Shown one piece after another: positions 23,648 through 34,826 of a stretch of 64,000 bases of DNA (position 1 is its first letter; every line of letters begins with the position of its first letter). The notes beneath the pieces were generated by a model. That model saw nothing but the letters and a program-made list of their open reading frames with translations. It did not search any database and was not told the origin of the DNA. Position numbers and translations under genes: made by a program. Source of the DNA: Aphelenchoides besseyi (taxonomy: Eukaryota > Nematoda > Chromadorea > Rhabditida > Aphelenchoididae); contig JAMPIQ010000001.1 of assembly GCA_024699855.1 (NCBI GenBank), forward strand, positions 13,020,001 through 13,084,000, given 5' to 3'.

Positions 23648-24226
23648 TCAAGCGAGAGCATTGGAAGTAGCCAATCCTTTCCAGTCCGGAGACTTCGCTG
23701 CACTGGGGTTCTTGTCCTGCGGTTTGTTCGATTTCTGTTCAACGGAACCCTGCGGTCGAGTGTTACTCGTCGGCTTCTGATTCGGCACCACGAAGTAATC
23801 CGACGGTTGAAGCTTGGTTTCCGCTTCTTTCGCTGCTACTTGTTTCAATTCTGTTTGGCCCTAAAAACTGAGTCATTTGCGATCTTCTCTTCTGAACTCA
23901 CGTGTTTTTCGGCTCCTTCTTTGTTTCTTGTTCTTCCGCACGCCATCAAGAACGGAAGTCCAACGATCGAAACCAACAACGCCTCCTTTCCCCTAAAGTT
24001 GATGCTTAGTGGTTGAGCTTCTATTGGTCACATACATTTCAGTCATCAAGCACCAGAACAACGACATCTCCACACTCGATGTTCGACTACTGGCTGCAAA
24101 GAATCCAGCCAGATCGTAACCCCCAAACAGCAATTGACTTCAAAGACTCGAGATGTGAACTTACTCAGCATCGTTAAACGAAAAGCCAAAGATCAGAAGA
24201 CCGAAAGCAACAAACTTGAAGAGCAT
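23648..24226 (-). CDS. Small membrane or secreted protein with polar tail
   Basis: Unknown family. Four exons join: MLFKFVAFGLLIFGFSFNDA (signal peptide or TM), a lumenal piece QLLFGGYDLAGFFAASSRTS with SVEMSLFWCLMTEM, a second hydrophobic stretch (EALLVSIVGLPFLMACG), then a basic Gln/Lys/Pro-rich tail ending KGLATSNALA. The shape is a two-pass membrane protein with a cytosolic disordered tail. The 3' end of this gene has a decayed partial copy at 21.83 kb. A protein of similar shape lies at 27933-28433 on the same strand. Confidence 0.55.
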
Positions 24227-24439
24227 TGTAATTTCGTGCAAACAATCAAACCGACCGACTTCAATTGAGCAACCAAATGAACGCATTTGATCTCATACAC
24301 AACTTTGTGTTAGTTTTACAGTTGTATACAAAATGCCAAACAGTTGCTACGGAAATTGGCGGGCAGGAAGATTTCGTTTTTTCCCGCCGTCCATCGGCTT
24401 GCTGTCGATGCTCTAATTTCTCACATCTGAATTCAACCC

Positions 24440-27400
24440 ATGGCATCAAACCCGTCTAACAACGACCTTCTTTACAACGTTACTGACGATGAGTCGCCAA
24501 TCCAACGACCGATTGTGTTCCTGGACGATGCGGTTGGTGAGAGTCCAAATCAACAGAAACTGATGAATTGGAAGCCGAGGAAACGCACTGTTGGAATCGA
24601 CGAAACGATCGAAGTTCTTCGAACACCTCCACCGCGGATTCTCGAAGACGTCCACAACATTGACGGTAAATTGAGGTTTCTGTTCGTTTTCATGTTTGTT
24701 GTTTAGACGGAAATAACTCAAGAAGTTCGGTCTTTTCGACTCCCGTTGATTTTACCACTCCAAGACCGCAGCGAACTCCAACTGTCCGGGATCTGAGAAA
24801 CGGCGAAACGACTCTAACTCCTTCACGCTTTAACTTCGACTCACCGCTGAAGAATCTAAATGACGAATCGTTTCAAATCATCGAAAAGTTGAATAGGGAC
24901 ACGTTGGAAATGCGCGCAAAGTTGAACGAAATGCAGAAAGAACGAATTCTGGACTTCAATCAACAAGAAGAACTTGAAAGGTCCGAAAGCTGTTTCTGAT
25001 TTTTATTTTGTGTTTCAGCAGCTTTCAAGAAGTTCGAGAGGAAAAACTCATCGGCCAACAAAAGTCGGTGCAGACATCCGCTCGACAAGAAGCTGCTCAA
25101 CCACCAACCTTCATAGCTCCACCGACCACTGAGTTCAATTTGCATTCTTCGTTTCACGCGACCATTTCTGCCAAGCACACGACCGCTTTCTCGGGAACCG
25201 CATCAATCGACTTGGCACTTCGTGAGTGCATTTCGATTCTGAACTTGGTCTACAAACTGCGACTCTGTCTGCTCGATATCCAAGGCCAACACACTCAGAA
25301 GACCAATCCGTCAAACTACGACGCACAGAAGGATGACGAAGAGAAGAAAAAACTCGTGAACGAGTTTAAGGAGCATAAACATCTAATGAAACAGCGAATA
25401 CGAAAATCGAAAGTCACTGAGGTAACCGAAATATTTTTGAACTGTTTTTGAGCCTTTGATTTAGAAATTGTTCACTGAATTGAAGTCAAAACGAAGCGCC
25501 TACAAGAGCGAAGCGGATCGCTTGTTTGTTGAGTGTCAGAACGCGGAGATGCTGTTGACTAAACTGCCCGACCAAACCACGTATGTTGATTACCGTCGTT
25601 AATATCTATCGTGTTTTTTGCAGTTTGGATCAATCGGTACAAACCACCGCTCGTTTGCGTACGATTCCCGAGATTATGAGTTCGAGTTTCAATTCGCCGA
25701 CTTTAAATCAACGACCGTCGATTCCAATACAATCGAACGTTCAAAGCGAATCTGCAAACACTTCGAATTCTGAAGCTCAAAAGACTTCCAAATCTTCAGA
25801 ACCAGTGGACAAAGCTGAGTCATCAGTTCATTCAACTGAATCGGGAAATCAGAAGAAAAAATCGAATGAAATTGCGGTTTCCGAGTCTGTTCACGCCTCT
25901 CAAGTGCATTTGATTGGCAACAAGGAATCAGAATCAAAAGAAACCGTTCCACCACTTGATTTCTCTCTGCTAGAAGACAACTTGCCGTCCAAGCCGCTAG
26001 TTGAAGTGGAATCAACCAAACAGTCTTCTGGTTTGTCGAGTTCGCGAAAAAGAAAACTCGCGGACGAAAATGAGCAGATCATTGAGCCGAGTAAGTTTAT
26101 GAAGAAGTCTGTCATCAAATCGTTTCTAGAAAGTGTCCGAACTTCAAATCGAGACACCGAGAACGACGTTCCATCGATTTTAACTGATCCAGAAATCAAA
26201 TCAGCCCTCCAGTCTGATGAACCTAAAAACACCAATCAACCACTGGTATCACCACAAAATACGGGATCAGGCTTCTCGACTTTACGTTCCGATATTCTCA
26301 TTTCCAGTGAGTTACAGGAGCTGCCAAATTCAATTGAAGAAGTGGTGACGCCGATAGAATCGTTGGAAGAAATCAAAAGCCCCAAACTGCCATCGGTGAA
26401 ATCTTCCAGTTATTCGAAGCCAACTAACGGTGGAGATGCCAAAGAGAACCCGAAATCTCGATCTTCTTCTAATTCAGTTCAACAAAGTGAACGAGTGAGT
26501 CTGATTCAATGGAATTTTTGCTAATTTTTTAACGTTGTAGCTAACTGAAAGCATTGTCGAGTCGATTTCTTCAACCGTTGTGCCGTCAAAATCCGAGACT
26601 CCAACAAGTGAGTCGTCGAAGAGGAAAGGAAGCAAACTGCCGATTCGAATTGTTCGAACTCCAAGTGGAAGTGCAAGAAGTCGCGCATCTAGTACAACTG
26701 CTCCATCTATCTCTGAGGTTCATACACTTTCAGCTGACTTAACTTCTGATTTTAGTTGATAGAATCGGCAAAAGATCTTTCTCAACGGTCAATCAGTATT
26801 CAAGACGTAAATTGATACTTAACTTTCATTTTTGATTCTTATTCTTAGGTTTCGGAAGCCAACGCGTCTGTTGCTTCGGATCGTTCGGGTCGTCGGAGTC
26901 CGGCAGATCGATTTCGAGCCAATTTCCCGTTGACTTTCGACGAGTGGCATGCAAGGGAAAGTCTACCACATGCAAGTGAAACAATTGGATTATCGAATAC
27001 TCAATTTGTCGTTTAGAGTTCGGAAGAAATCAAGAAGCACGCTTCAAAAGATGACATCAATCATTCGTCGGTTGAAGCAAACAAACTGACCAAAGACCTA
27101 AGTCATTTGTCTCTTCGACATGCAGAGAAAACTGAACAGGTAACACAACTATTCGATGTTGATCTTACGAACAATTATAGACGACAGAAATCAAGTCCGA
27201 AGATCTGACGTTGTTCGATGTCACTTATGTCGACTACTTGGATCTGATTGATTCTCGAATCCGCAAACAACACAAAGCTGATCAATTAGTCCGCAACACA
27301 ATGAAGAACATCGTCAAGTACTACTGGCATAAAAACCTGAAGAAAATTGTCAATTCGGGGCTGAAATTGAATACGCTGAAGGAGTTACATCAAATTGAGT

Positions 27401-27864
27401 TCCAATACGATAATGAACGACTGCGATTGGTTGACGAGGAAATGCGTGTATTGATGTGAGTTTTCAGCTTTGAGATGTGTAATCTATTCTTGATATTTCA
27501 GTAATCAGATCCACGACTTTGTTCTCAGTCGTTTTCAGTTCCTTTTGCAAGCGGCAATCGTCGTTTTCCCTCGTGATTTGGCATCTGCAGAGTTTCGAAA
27601 ACAACCCACTTGTGCGAAACTGATTGAGTTAATCGACATGGAAATGGGTCTCTATTCTTCGTTTTACTGTGTGAACAAAACCAGTAGGTCGATGAATCTT
27701 TTGCTTATATTTATGGTACTTCAGTTCCAATGGCCAAACAAATGAATCGATTCGAACGACGAACCAATGCCGTGGACTTGAGTCGAAGACGGGCCGTAGA
27801 TCACACTCTTCTGTCTCAAATGGTTTCACGTGCGTTAGAGAAGTTGGAACAAGAAGAAAATTAA
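24440..27864 (+). CDS. Large, mostly disordered protein with helical C-terminal domain, unknown
   Basis: I do not recognise this gene. About ten to twelve exons between 24440 and 27864 join into one frame of roughly 970 residues. It opens MASNPSNNDLLYNVTDDESP and contains a coiled-coil-like stretch (EIIEKL/RAKLNEMQKERILDF type), a predicted helical segment (LRECISILNLVYKLRLCLLD), a long Ser/Thr/Glu-rich disordered centre with several TPxR/SP sites, and a C-terminal helical domain (TYVDYLDLIDSRIRKQHKAD ... MKNIVKYYWHKNLKKIV ... LLQAAIVVFPRDLAS) ending ALEKLEQEEN. There is no signal peptide or TM. The many SP/TP sites and coiled coils would fit a cell-cycle or cytoskeletal scaffold, but nothing proves it. 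Start codon at 24440 is the first in a good frame. Confidence 0.65.
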
Positions 27865-27932
27865 TAGGAATGGTGTTTTCTAAAGTATAAAATAAACATT
27901 CACTTGTCAATACGTTTTATTTGTTTCAACTC

Positions 27933-28433
27933 TCAAACTTGATCCTTAGAACCGGTCGCGTTCTCTTTGTTTTGATCGTCCTTTGGTGGCAAGTTTGCTC
28001 CGGTGGTACCAGTAGTTGGATCTGAAGGCGGAACATTGCCACTAACCGCTCCTGCGCCTGGTCGTGCAGCAACGCTGAAACAGAACAGTTGAACGTCGTT
28101 CAATCTCCGACACCTACACTATCTTGTCGCTTTTCAAATCGGGATCATCGTTCAACAAACCAGATCTGAAATACGCTCAAACGAAAGTATTCGATTGTTC
28201 ACTCACTTTTTGTTGCACGTCTTACTAACATATTTTGGCTGAGCAGTAGCCGGCGGCAGTTTCGATGGGTTCTAAGCAAACAAGAATGGACGAGAACTTT
28301 AAAGACAACTCACCTGTTTGCCGGCACACAACGTGAGAAGAAACGAAGTCGATGCGAACATGACCAGAAATCCAAACTCAGCAGCAATCGACGACCAGAA
28401 ATCGGAAGTCGAGAAGCTCATTTCAATCGACAT
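27933..28433 (-). CDS. Small single-pass membrane protein with polar tail
   Basis: Unknown family. Minus-strand exons join MSIEMSFSTSDFWSSIAAEF, a TM helix (FGFLVMFASTSFLLTLCAG), then NPSKLPPATAQPKYVSKTCN, a DDPDLKSDKIV segment and a Gly/Pro/Asn-rich tail ending GSKDQV. It is tail-to-tail with the large disordered-protein gene and shares general shape, but no clear identity, with the gene at 23648. Confidence 0.5.
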
Positions 28434-28593
28434 CTTTAACGTGCTTATCGGAAGTAAACGTTGATAGAAGAAACAAACAAGTGACTGGCAGCGATTTTCG
28501 AAAACAAACGAAAAGAATAAAAATTTGCATTTCGGAGTAATTCGATTTATCCTACGGTCTCTCTGTACTCTCGATATTTACAACAAAAACAAA

Positions 28594-29040
28594 CTAAGCT
28601 TCGTAAAAAAGAAAGGACCCAGCAGCAGATTCAAATTCCAATCGTTTTGTTTTGAACTGTTCGGTTTCATCTGAACGTGTAGCCAAAACGTTCACATAAC
28701 CGCCGTTCAATGGTCCGGAGATCGGGATTCTAAGCTGAAAGACAAAGTAAAACCGATGAAAATCTCGAAACACCTTTGACTCCAATTTGTCTACGTAGTT
28801 TCGTCGTCGATCCGCTAAGTCCAATTGTCCGATTTGAATCGGCTGTCCAAGCTCCGATTTGAGTTCCTTGTGATTGCTGATGATTTTGAAGGTTTCTATG
28901 TAATGAGGAAACTGACGGACACGATATTGAGTGTGTTTCTGAAGTAGGTAGAGAGCAGTTGCACCGGCAATAAATCCACCTCCAGCAATTTTCAATAACG
29001 TCGCAGTACTGATGGGAATTCGAGATGGTCGAGCTGCCAT
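28594..29040 (-). CDS. COA1/TIM21-like mitochondrial assembly factor
   Basis: Two exons (29040 to about 28789 and about 28736-28594) give about 130 aa. After a short basic N terminus comes one TM (LLKIAGGGFIAGATALYLLQ) and a conserved C-terminal domain: FKIISNHKELKSELGQPIQI, RRNYVDKLESK, LRIPISGPLNGGYVNVLA. This matches the COA1 pattern (alanine/leucine-rich TM, xLGxPI, lipids-or-matrix-facing IPVSG). COA1 (MITRAC15) is an inner-membrane factor for cytochrome c oxidase or complex I assembly. The ATG at 29040 directly follows an acceptor-like GTTCAG, so it was preferred over an upstream in-frame ATG at 29079. Confidence 0.75.
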   Translation of the reverse strand: MAARPSRIPISTATLLKIAGGGFIAGATALYLLQKHTQYRVRQFPHYIETFKIISNHKELKSELGQPIQIGQLDLADRRRNYVDKLESKVFRDFHRFYFVFQLRIPISGPLNGGYVNVLATRSDETEQFKTKRLEFESAAGSFLFYEA

Positions 29041-29564
29041 CTGAACGCCTAAAAAAGCTGATACAGAGGATAACACCAATCGACTATAGTATCAGCGAAT
29101 CGAAAGTATTTTGAAAAAATTGCAATAAAAATAGTTAACAATTGCGAAAAGAACTAATGACCCGGATTGTCGATGTTATCTCTTCCTCGTTAGAATTGTA
29201 AGACAGATGGTCACGGCCACTAATATGTTTGCTTGGAATAGACGAGAAATTGAAATGCAGAGTTCTTTTCGATTTTTGTTGGTCGCTATGTTCTGGCCAA
29301 ATGATTTTCAAGGTAACATTAGAGAATGAACATTCCAGAAAGCCTCAGGATTCTTGTCCTAGAGAACTCACAGAACACAAGTGGTATGACATCAATAACG
29401 TTAAACAATGTCTGTGAATGAGGTTCTAAGAAGTTGGACGTTCAACACAGCAAATGTCAGGAACAACATGATCACAGATTCGTTTCTTGCTTTTCATGAC
29501 AAAAAGATGTGATCGTCATTCGGGTGTAAGTATTCGTTGCTGCACTCGGAAAATATCGTTCGAG
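29041..29564. other. Intergenic region flanking the left repeat arm
   Basis: No supported gene. It spans from the COA1-like start to the edge of the inverted duplication. Confidence 0.4.
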
Positions 29565-31275
29565 CTTCTAATTTTGTTTGTGTATACAAGAAACAATTTT
29601 CGGAAGTTGGAAACCGCTTGTAGGTCTGAGAATAAAGCGTAGCTTGCACCTTTAAAGATTTATTGCGACTTAATGGTATGTGGGACTACAAATCATCTTC
29701 GTTGGGTCATGCGAGTAAATCCAAAGCCAAAAGTCCGCTTTGCATAATCCAAACTGTAACAGAACTCATAAGGATAATCAAAGTTACTCAGCGGAAGAAG
29801 CCAGGAGTTTTGACCGTTGGAGCGAGGGTATTCAACATCCACTGTGCAAACAGTACAAATGGATTGATTGGCATACTCAACACATTTATGAACGCTCGAA
29901 ATATCCTGAGAGTAAACGTGGTCACGAACATGTATAGCAAAAGTTTTGTCTGTGTCTTCGCGAACGCACCAGAACAAGGTAGGACGATAGCAATCAGTCA
30001 CGATACCAAGTTCAATTAGTCTTTGTTTTACATCTCTCGGAACCTCAAGATACATATTTCGGCTACTAATAGACACCTAAATTTCGATTAATAACCCTCA
30101 TTTATCTCCTTGCCTGTTGGTTCGTGAACTCAACTCCAAATAGCTCCACTCGTTCCACTTCAAACGTCCATCCAAGAGCATCAGATATGACGGGGAAATG
30201 AGACCACGAATCGCAGTGCTGGGAATCCAAGGTGCCCAGAACAACCAATGGTGGTGAAAACGAAATAATCGGCTCTCTAATGACTTTCTGCTGATACAGT
30301 TGTTCGACTAGTCCAACATGGCCGCTTGAGTCTTGAAAGCCCAAGCCAATAAGGCCATTATAGGACGGAAATGCCCTTAAACGCGTTTTAGTTAGTAAAC
30401 TTTTCGTGTTGGAATTACTGATACTGCATTAATGTTCCTTCAACGAATTCAAGCTCTAATTCAGGAGTTTCTAGAAATTCGCCAAATTGAAAGATATCAG
30501 AAGCAAAACGGCCGTAGAGTGGATCTTTACAGCACTGTAAACGTTCTTTCCATGTGCCCTTCAATCGCTTGTAAGTTGTTGAATTGCTCGACCGAAAAGA
30601 ATCTCGACAATAAGCATAATACATGGCTTTGCTAATCGGGAAGCACAGCGGATCGCAGTACAAATGTGCAATTGCTTCTAGAAGATCGGGTCAAGGATCT
30701 CTTCAGAAAACTTACCATAATTGCACATTCGAGGACAATCGTTCCGTCGAATACCACAGTCTTCAGCAGTGACCAAAAGTGGAACGGTGGTAAAGTCAAA
30801 AAGTACAGAGAACTGTTGTTGTGAGCTTCCGATGCTAAAATAAGTCATCATGCCTAAAGAATAGACATCTCACAACAAGAAACAACCTACCACCCACAGT
30901 CGTAAAAACAAGCACTCCAACCTCGCTGAACATTTCTGTGCAACCCAAAAGAACTGTCAGAAGAATTGTGAAAACGATGTGCGTTTCTTATCAACGCACA
31001 TCTTGATTCCTTTGGATCTTCAAACAAGACAAATGCATTCATAGATTACGAGGGGTAACAGAGCATTTACGACCTTAATCGTCAATTTAAGCGCCTTTCT
31101 AAGGGTGCGCAGTGAGGACGTAATCCTGATCATTGATTGACGTGATTCCCATTGTTCTATTCAATAGTCGTAAAAAACATTCAGTTTGAAGCACACAACA
31201 CAGAATCATTTCAACGTTTAAAATCAAATCCTTTCATTCAATTTTGGCCATATGGTCAACTATACCATTCCTTTT
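29565..31275. repeat. Inverted duplication, left arm (about 1.7 kb)
   Basis: This segment is the reverse complement of about 42140-43870. Three open frames totalling 289 residues are identical in the two arms and their coordinates mirror exactly (coordinates sum to 73434). The outer edge is sharp at 29565/43869, just inside a shared TTAGAAG. The inner edge is ragged: past about 30860/42570 small substitutions and indels appear, and identity fades near 31275/42140. Each arm carries one pepsin-like gene. The arms are separated by about 11 kb. Confidence 0.9.
29693..30933 (-). CDS. Pepsin-like aspartic protease homologue, catalytically degenerate (left copy)
   Basis: Peptidase A1 fold judged by strand motifs: TYFSIGSSQQQFSVLF, FRSSNSTTYKRLKGTW, SDIFQFGEF, LIGLGFQDSS, ALGWTFEVERVELFGVEF and a C-terminal YAKRTFGFGF. 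The first active-site DTG is changed to DFT (VLFDFTTVPL) and the second DTG is replaced by SSR (VSISSRNMYLEVP), so proteolysis is unlikely; it may act as a binding pseudoenzyme. Extra cysteines (CGIRRNDC, CCKDP, CTVC) suggest secretion. No propeptide is seen. The start at 30933 is the first ATG in frame; the upstream frame encodes a signal-peptide-like run beginning with ACG. The intron after NQQ (30077-30113) is GC-AG. Confidence 0.75.
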
Positions 31276-31651
31276 ACCATACTAATGCACTTCTTATAAG
31301 TGGCTAATAAGAAACTTTGAAATAACAAGCTAACTACTTTCTCGCTTTCAACCAGACAGCAGAATTCAATCCACTAAACGTGAAGATCTGAGGTGTTAAT
31401 ACTACGAGTTTCGATCCAAAATAAGATATGTCTACGGATGTTCGCAGGAATAGAATGACAAAAACAAAACACGAGAAATTAACAGCATCAAATTTCATAC
31501 GACAAAGTACATCGCATAGCGCTAATTATAAGATTTTGAACGCTATGAACCAATCGATCCATAACATCGTAAGGTTCATGTAATCCGACGGTCTCGATGA
31601 ACAATCTTGTCGTTTATTTTGAAAAAACAAACGGAATATCAGTTGAAAAGT
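31276..31651. other. Intergenic, between left repeat arm and casein kinase gene
   Basis: No coding frame of note. It is the 3' flank of the minus-strand kinase gene plus the ragged edge of the repeat. Confidence 0.4.
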
Positions 31652-32989
31652 TTAGAGTGGACGTTGTGGGGTAAGTGCTTCGGGAACCAGTGGATCAGCT
31701 CCGTTCACCACGTTGACTGCCACATTGGGTTGAGCTGCTGGACGTTCATTTGATGGCGACGTGGTCGAGGATGGGATTACATCTTCCCAATCGTATTGTT
31801 GCTGCCAAGTTGCTCGGATGTTGCGCATTGCCTAGAAACAGAAGTCAACACTACAGAAGCAGTCAACTCACTTCTTCAAGCAACGAAATGATCATTTTGT
31901 AGTTGGGAGCATCCGGAAAGGCCAAGGAATCGATATGAGTCAAAATAACGTCGTATTCGACCGGACACTCGGACAGAAATTGAGCACGAGAGCTGGAACG
32001 AGCTGACAATTTGGCTGCGTGAACTTGTGCACGATCTAAAAGTTCACACTCTTTAGTTTCTTTAATTCAAGTTACCGGTCATTTGACGCCACGGTACAGC
32101 CCCTTTGGTCAATTCCACCATCATGTAAAACCTATAGTTGATCATTAATGCTGAATAAGTGAAGTAGACTCACCAGCTCTCGACGTCATCTTTACGACCC
32201 AAATCCAACTTCAAATGAGCATTTAACGAGCCATAACGAGTGGTACCGCGCCAACCGACTTCACCTCTCGACGGCATCACATTTCGATTCTGAAAACTCA
32301 CCCAATTTTACAGTCAGAAGACACAAACTTACGCGATCCAAATACTTGCGTGCGAGTCCAAAGTCGATGAGAAAAATGTCACGTTTTCGAGCTGCCAATC
32401 CGACTGCATAGTTGCCGGACTTGATGTCACGAGACAAGAACCCGCATTTTTCGTGTAGTTCTTGAATGGCCTGCAAACTCATGATTCCGATGCGCAAACT
32501 GGTCGGATGACTAAAACGACGTTCTCGTTGTTCATTGCGCAGGTGATGAAGATCTTTGCCGAGCAGTGGCATCACAAGAAAACAAAAGTTGTTTGGAACA
32601 TCGCCCTACAATCTCGTTCATGAATGCCCTATTGTTTGGACACCCACGTAGTCGATCAACTCTGCAATTCGATTGCAACGAGTACGAGTAGCAGTGCGAA
32701 GAACATGAGCTTCAACATGCAACATGGAACGTGAAAACTTTTCCGTCTTCACTGCCACTTTTCTACAACACAAACTAAACAGTCACGAACTATCTATCGC
32801 TTACCGAACACCATCAGTTGCCTCAAAAACTGTTCCGTAACCACCATCTCCGATGACCGAAAGCAGACGATAAGTAACGTGAGTCATTTTGCCGGCAATC
32901 GTCTCGTTCACTTGCGGCAAACGTTCCATCGAATCGTTAGCATTCAGATCTGCATCAATTGCAGCAAATCCTTCTACTGGATTTACCAT
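31652..32989 (-). CDS. Casein kinase 1-like protein kinase (worm-expanded type)
   Basis: Ser/Thr kinase of the CK1/TTBK-related group that is greatly expanded in nematodes. Exons run from 32989 to 31652. Motifs in order: glycine loop IGDGGYGTVFEA, VAVKTE with the catalytic lysine, catalytic loop LSRDIKSGNYAVG, DFGLARKYLDR, and a CK1-type activation segment RGTTRYGSLNAHLKLDLGRK, then DVESWFYMMVEL. The HRD histidine is Ser, common in worm CK1-like proteins; Asp and Lys are kept, so activity is plausible. The C-terminal tail is Pro/Ala-rich. The start was set at 32989 (MVNPVEGF); the frame is open to an ATG at 33025. Many such kinases are sperm-enriched in worms, and an MSP-domain gene lies immediately divergent at 33191. 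Confidence 0.82.
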
Positions 32990-33190
32990 TCTGGTTCTGC
33001 TGACGAGCTGAATTGAACGGAGCACACAGCCACTCGTCGCTGTTGCTAATCAGCAAATGACCCCAAAGAAACTGAATGCAAATTACTTGGAGCATATGCA
33101 AATTCTTTAAATCAAAGTTCTTTGGTCTTTTCAGCTCGTTTAACCTCTTCATTTAATTGTCCGGTTCGTTTGTTGCTCATCGACGCCAAG

Positions 33191-33728
33191 ATGTCCGAGA
33201 AACAAGCAGCCGAAGTGACCGCAGTTGGGTCGAGCAATGCATCGTCGCCGAAGAAGGAATCTTCGATGTCCGTGGATCCGGAAGTCGGAAAGTTTCTGGC
33301 AACTGGCGGACGGTAAAAAGTCTTGACGTGTACTTATCCTTGTTTCCTTCAGATCAGAACACATGTGCGTCAATTTGGGCGAAAGTCGTATCTGCGTCAA
33401 GGTCCGCTGCTCCAACAACGTGCTCTATCGCGTGAATCCCGTGTACATGTTCATTGATCCGGGACAATGCCAGAATCTCATCGTCTCTCGTTTACCAGGT
33501 CAGTTTCCATTTCCCTGTCGCTAATCAAAATGGTTTTCAGGAGAACCGAAGGGCGACAAACTCATCTTGCATTATCTTCCATGCGATGACAATGCTTCTG
33601 ATCCACGCGAAGTTTTCAAGAATTCGACTCGTAAACCGGAGCAGGTCAAGATTCTTCTGGTCTGTTTGACTCAGGACGAAGTGCCGACTGTCGGTCCATC
33701 TACTCCACCAGCAGCCGACAACAAGTGA
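33191..33728 (+). CDS. Single MSP-domain protein (sperm-specific protein type)
   Basis: Exons 33191-33312, 33353-33498, 33541-33728 give about 150 aa. The acidic N terminus (MSEKQAAEVTAVGSSN) is followed by a major-sperm-protein beta-sandwich: KFLATGGRSEHMCVNLGESR, ICVKVRCSNNVLYRVNP, VYMFIDPGQCQNLIVSRLPG, KLILHYLPCDDNASDPREVF, and QVKILLVCLTQDEVP. MSP-domain proteins of this small class (SSP/MSD) are sperm cytoskeletal or signalling proteins in nematodes. The divergent promoter is shared with the CK1-like kinase (start about 200 bp away on the other strand), another gene class often sperm-expressed. Confidence 0.82.
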
Positions 33729-34826
33729 TTTCGTTCTCTTTCCAATAAACGGAGTTTATTGGTTTAAACGTACATGAATATAAAGAAACGTTTGTTATTT
33801 TAAAAAATTCTTGTGTTCAGAAGAATGCTTTTTTGTAGCTTATTCAATCGTGAAAAACAAACGAAAAGATCGAGATAAATGACGAATAGATAGGGATTAC
33901 AAATCGTAGTTTATGTCCGAATAATTGTCATCAAAGTTGGAAGTCGAAGAGTTCGTAGATTGCTCGGCATCCGAACGACGAATGTTTTGTGTATCAACCG
34001 TACCTGACATGTCATTTTGTATCCACATTTTTCTTTTATGTCCCAGTTCGTGCTTCTCGCTTGAACAGACTTTACGGTTCGTCTGCTGTGTACTATTTGG
34101 TAGTTAAATCGCTTTGATATTACTTGTTTCTTTAAAGAAAACGATCAAAAAAACAAAGTGACTGTTCAGATTGAGACTCTGCAATCAGTTAGACGTATTT
34201 CTGGAAAAGTGGGCAGTCTTAGAAGTTGACGCTTGTTGGAAGAATAAAAGTAACTTGTCTTACAGCCAAATCATCTAGTTGTTCTTCAGATCTCGATCAA
34301 ATGCTTTGATTGTGAAAAGAAAGTTGTAATTTTTTCTTAAACGCTACCATTGTCTGCTAGCACATTGTAAAATCTTTAAGTTGAGAAGACAATCCGTGTA
34401 CTCGAAACGTTTGCAACTCTCGAAAATTGTTTGTGTTCCATTTCAGACGTTGGCTTTTCGAAAACAACTTCCACGGTCTCTCTCGTTCGTGCAAAGCTGT
34501 CGCCAGTGAGCGAAAAGAACAACACTGTGAGTCTGCAAAGTCCGAAAACAACATGTTTTTCGTTTGATGCTCTTTGGTCGTTGGATTTTGTTTACTCCTT
34601 GCTTCAGCCTTGTTTTTGAACCATCCATGGGTAACTGCAAAAACCGCCTTATCGTTCTGTTTACGTTTCCAAAAAAGAATATAAATCTGAGTAAGCGCTT
34701 CGGTTCGCTTCATTCGTGTGGACGATTATAAAACGATCTATTTGACTCATTTGAGTGTTTTGGTCGTCTTTCATTTCGTGTTCTTGTTTTATTTCACGCT
34801 ATTAAACTTCGAGTCTACGGGACATT
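33729..34826. other. Intergenic region, no supported gene
   Basis: 1.1 kb with small open frames on both strands (for example 34357-34713 minus) that show no motif and no splice-consistent extensions. AATAAA signals near 33745 end the MSP-domain transcript. Confidence 0.4.
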
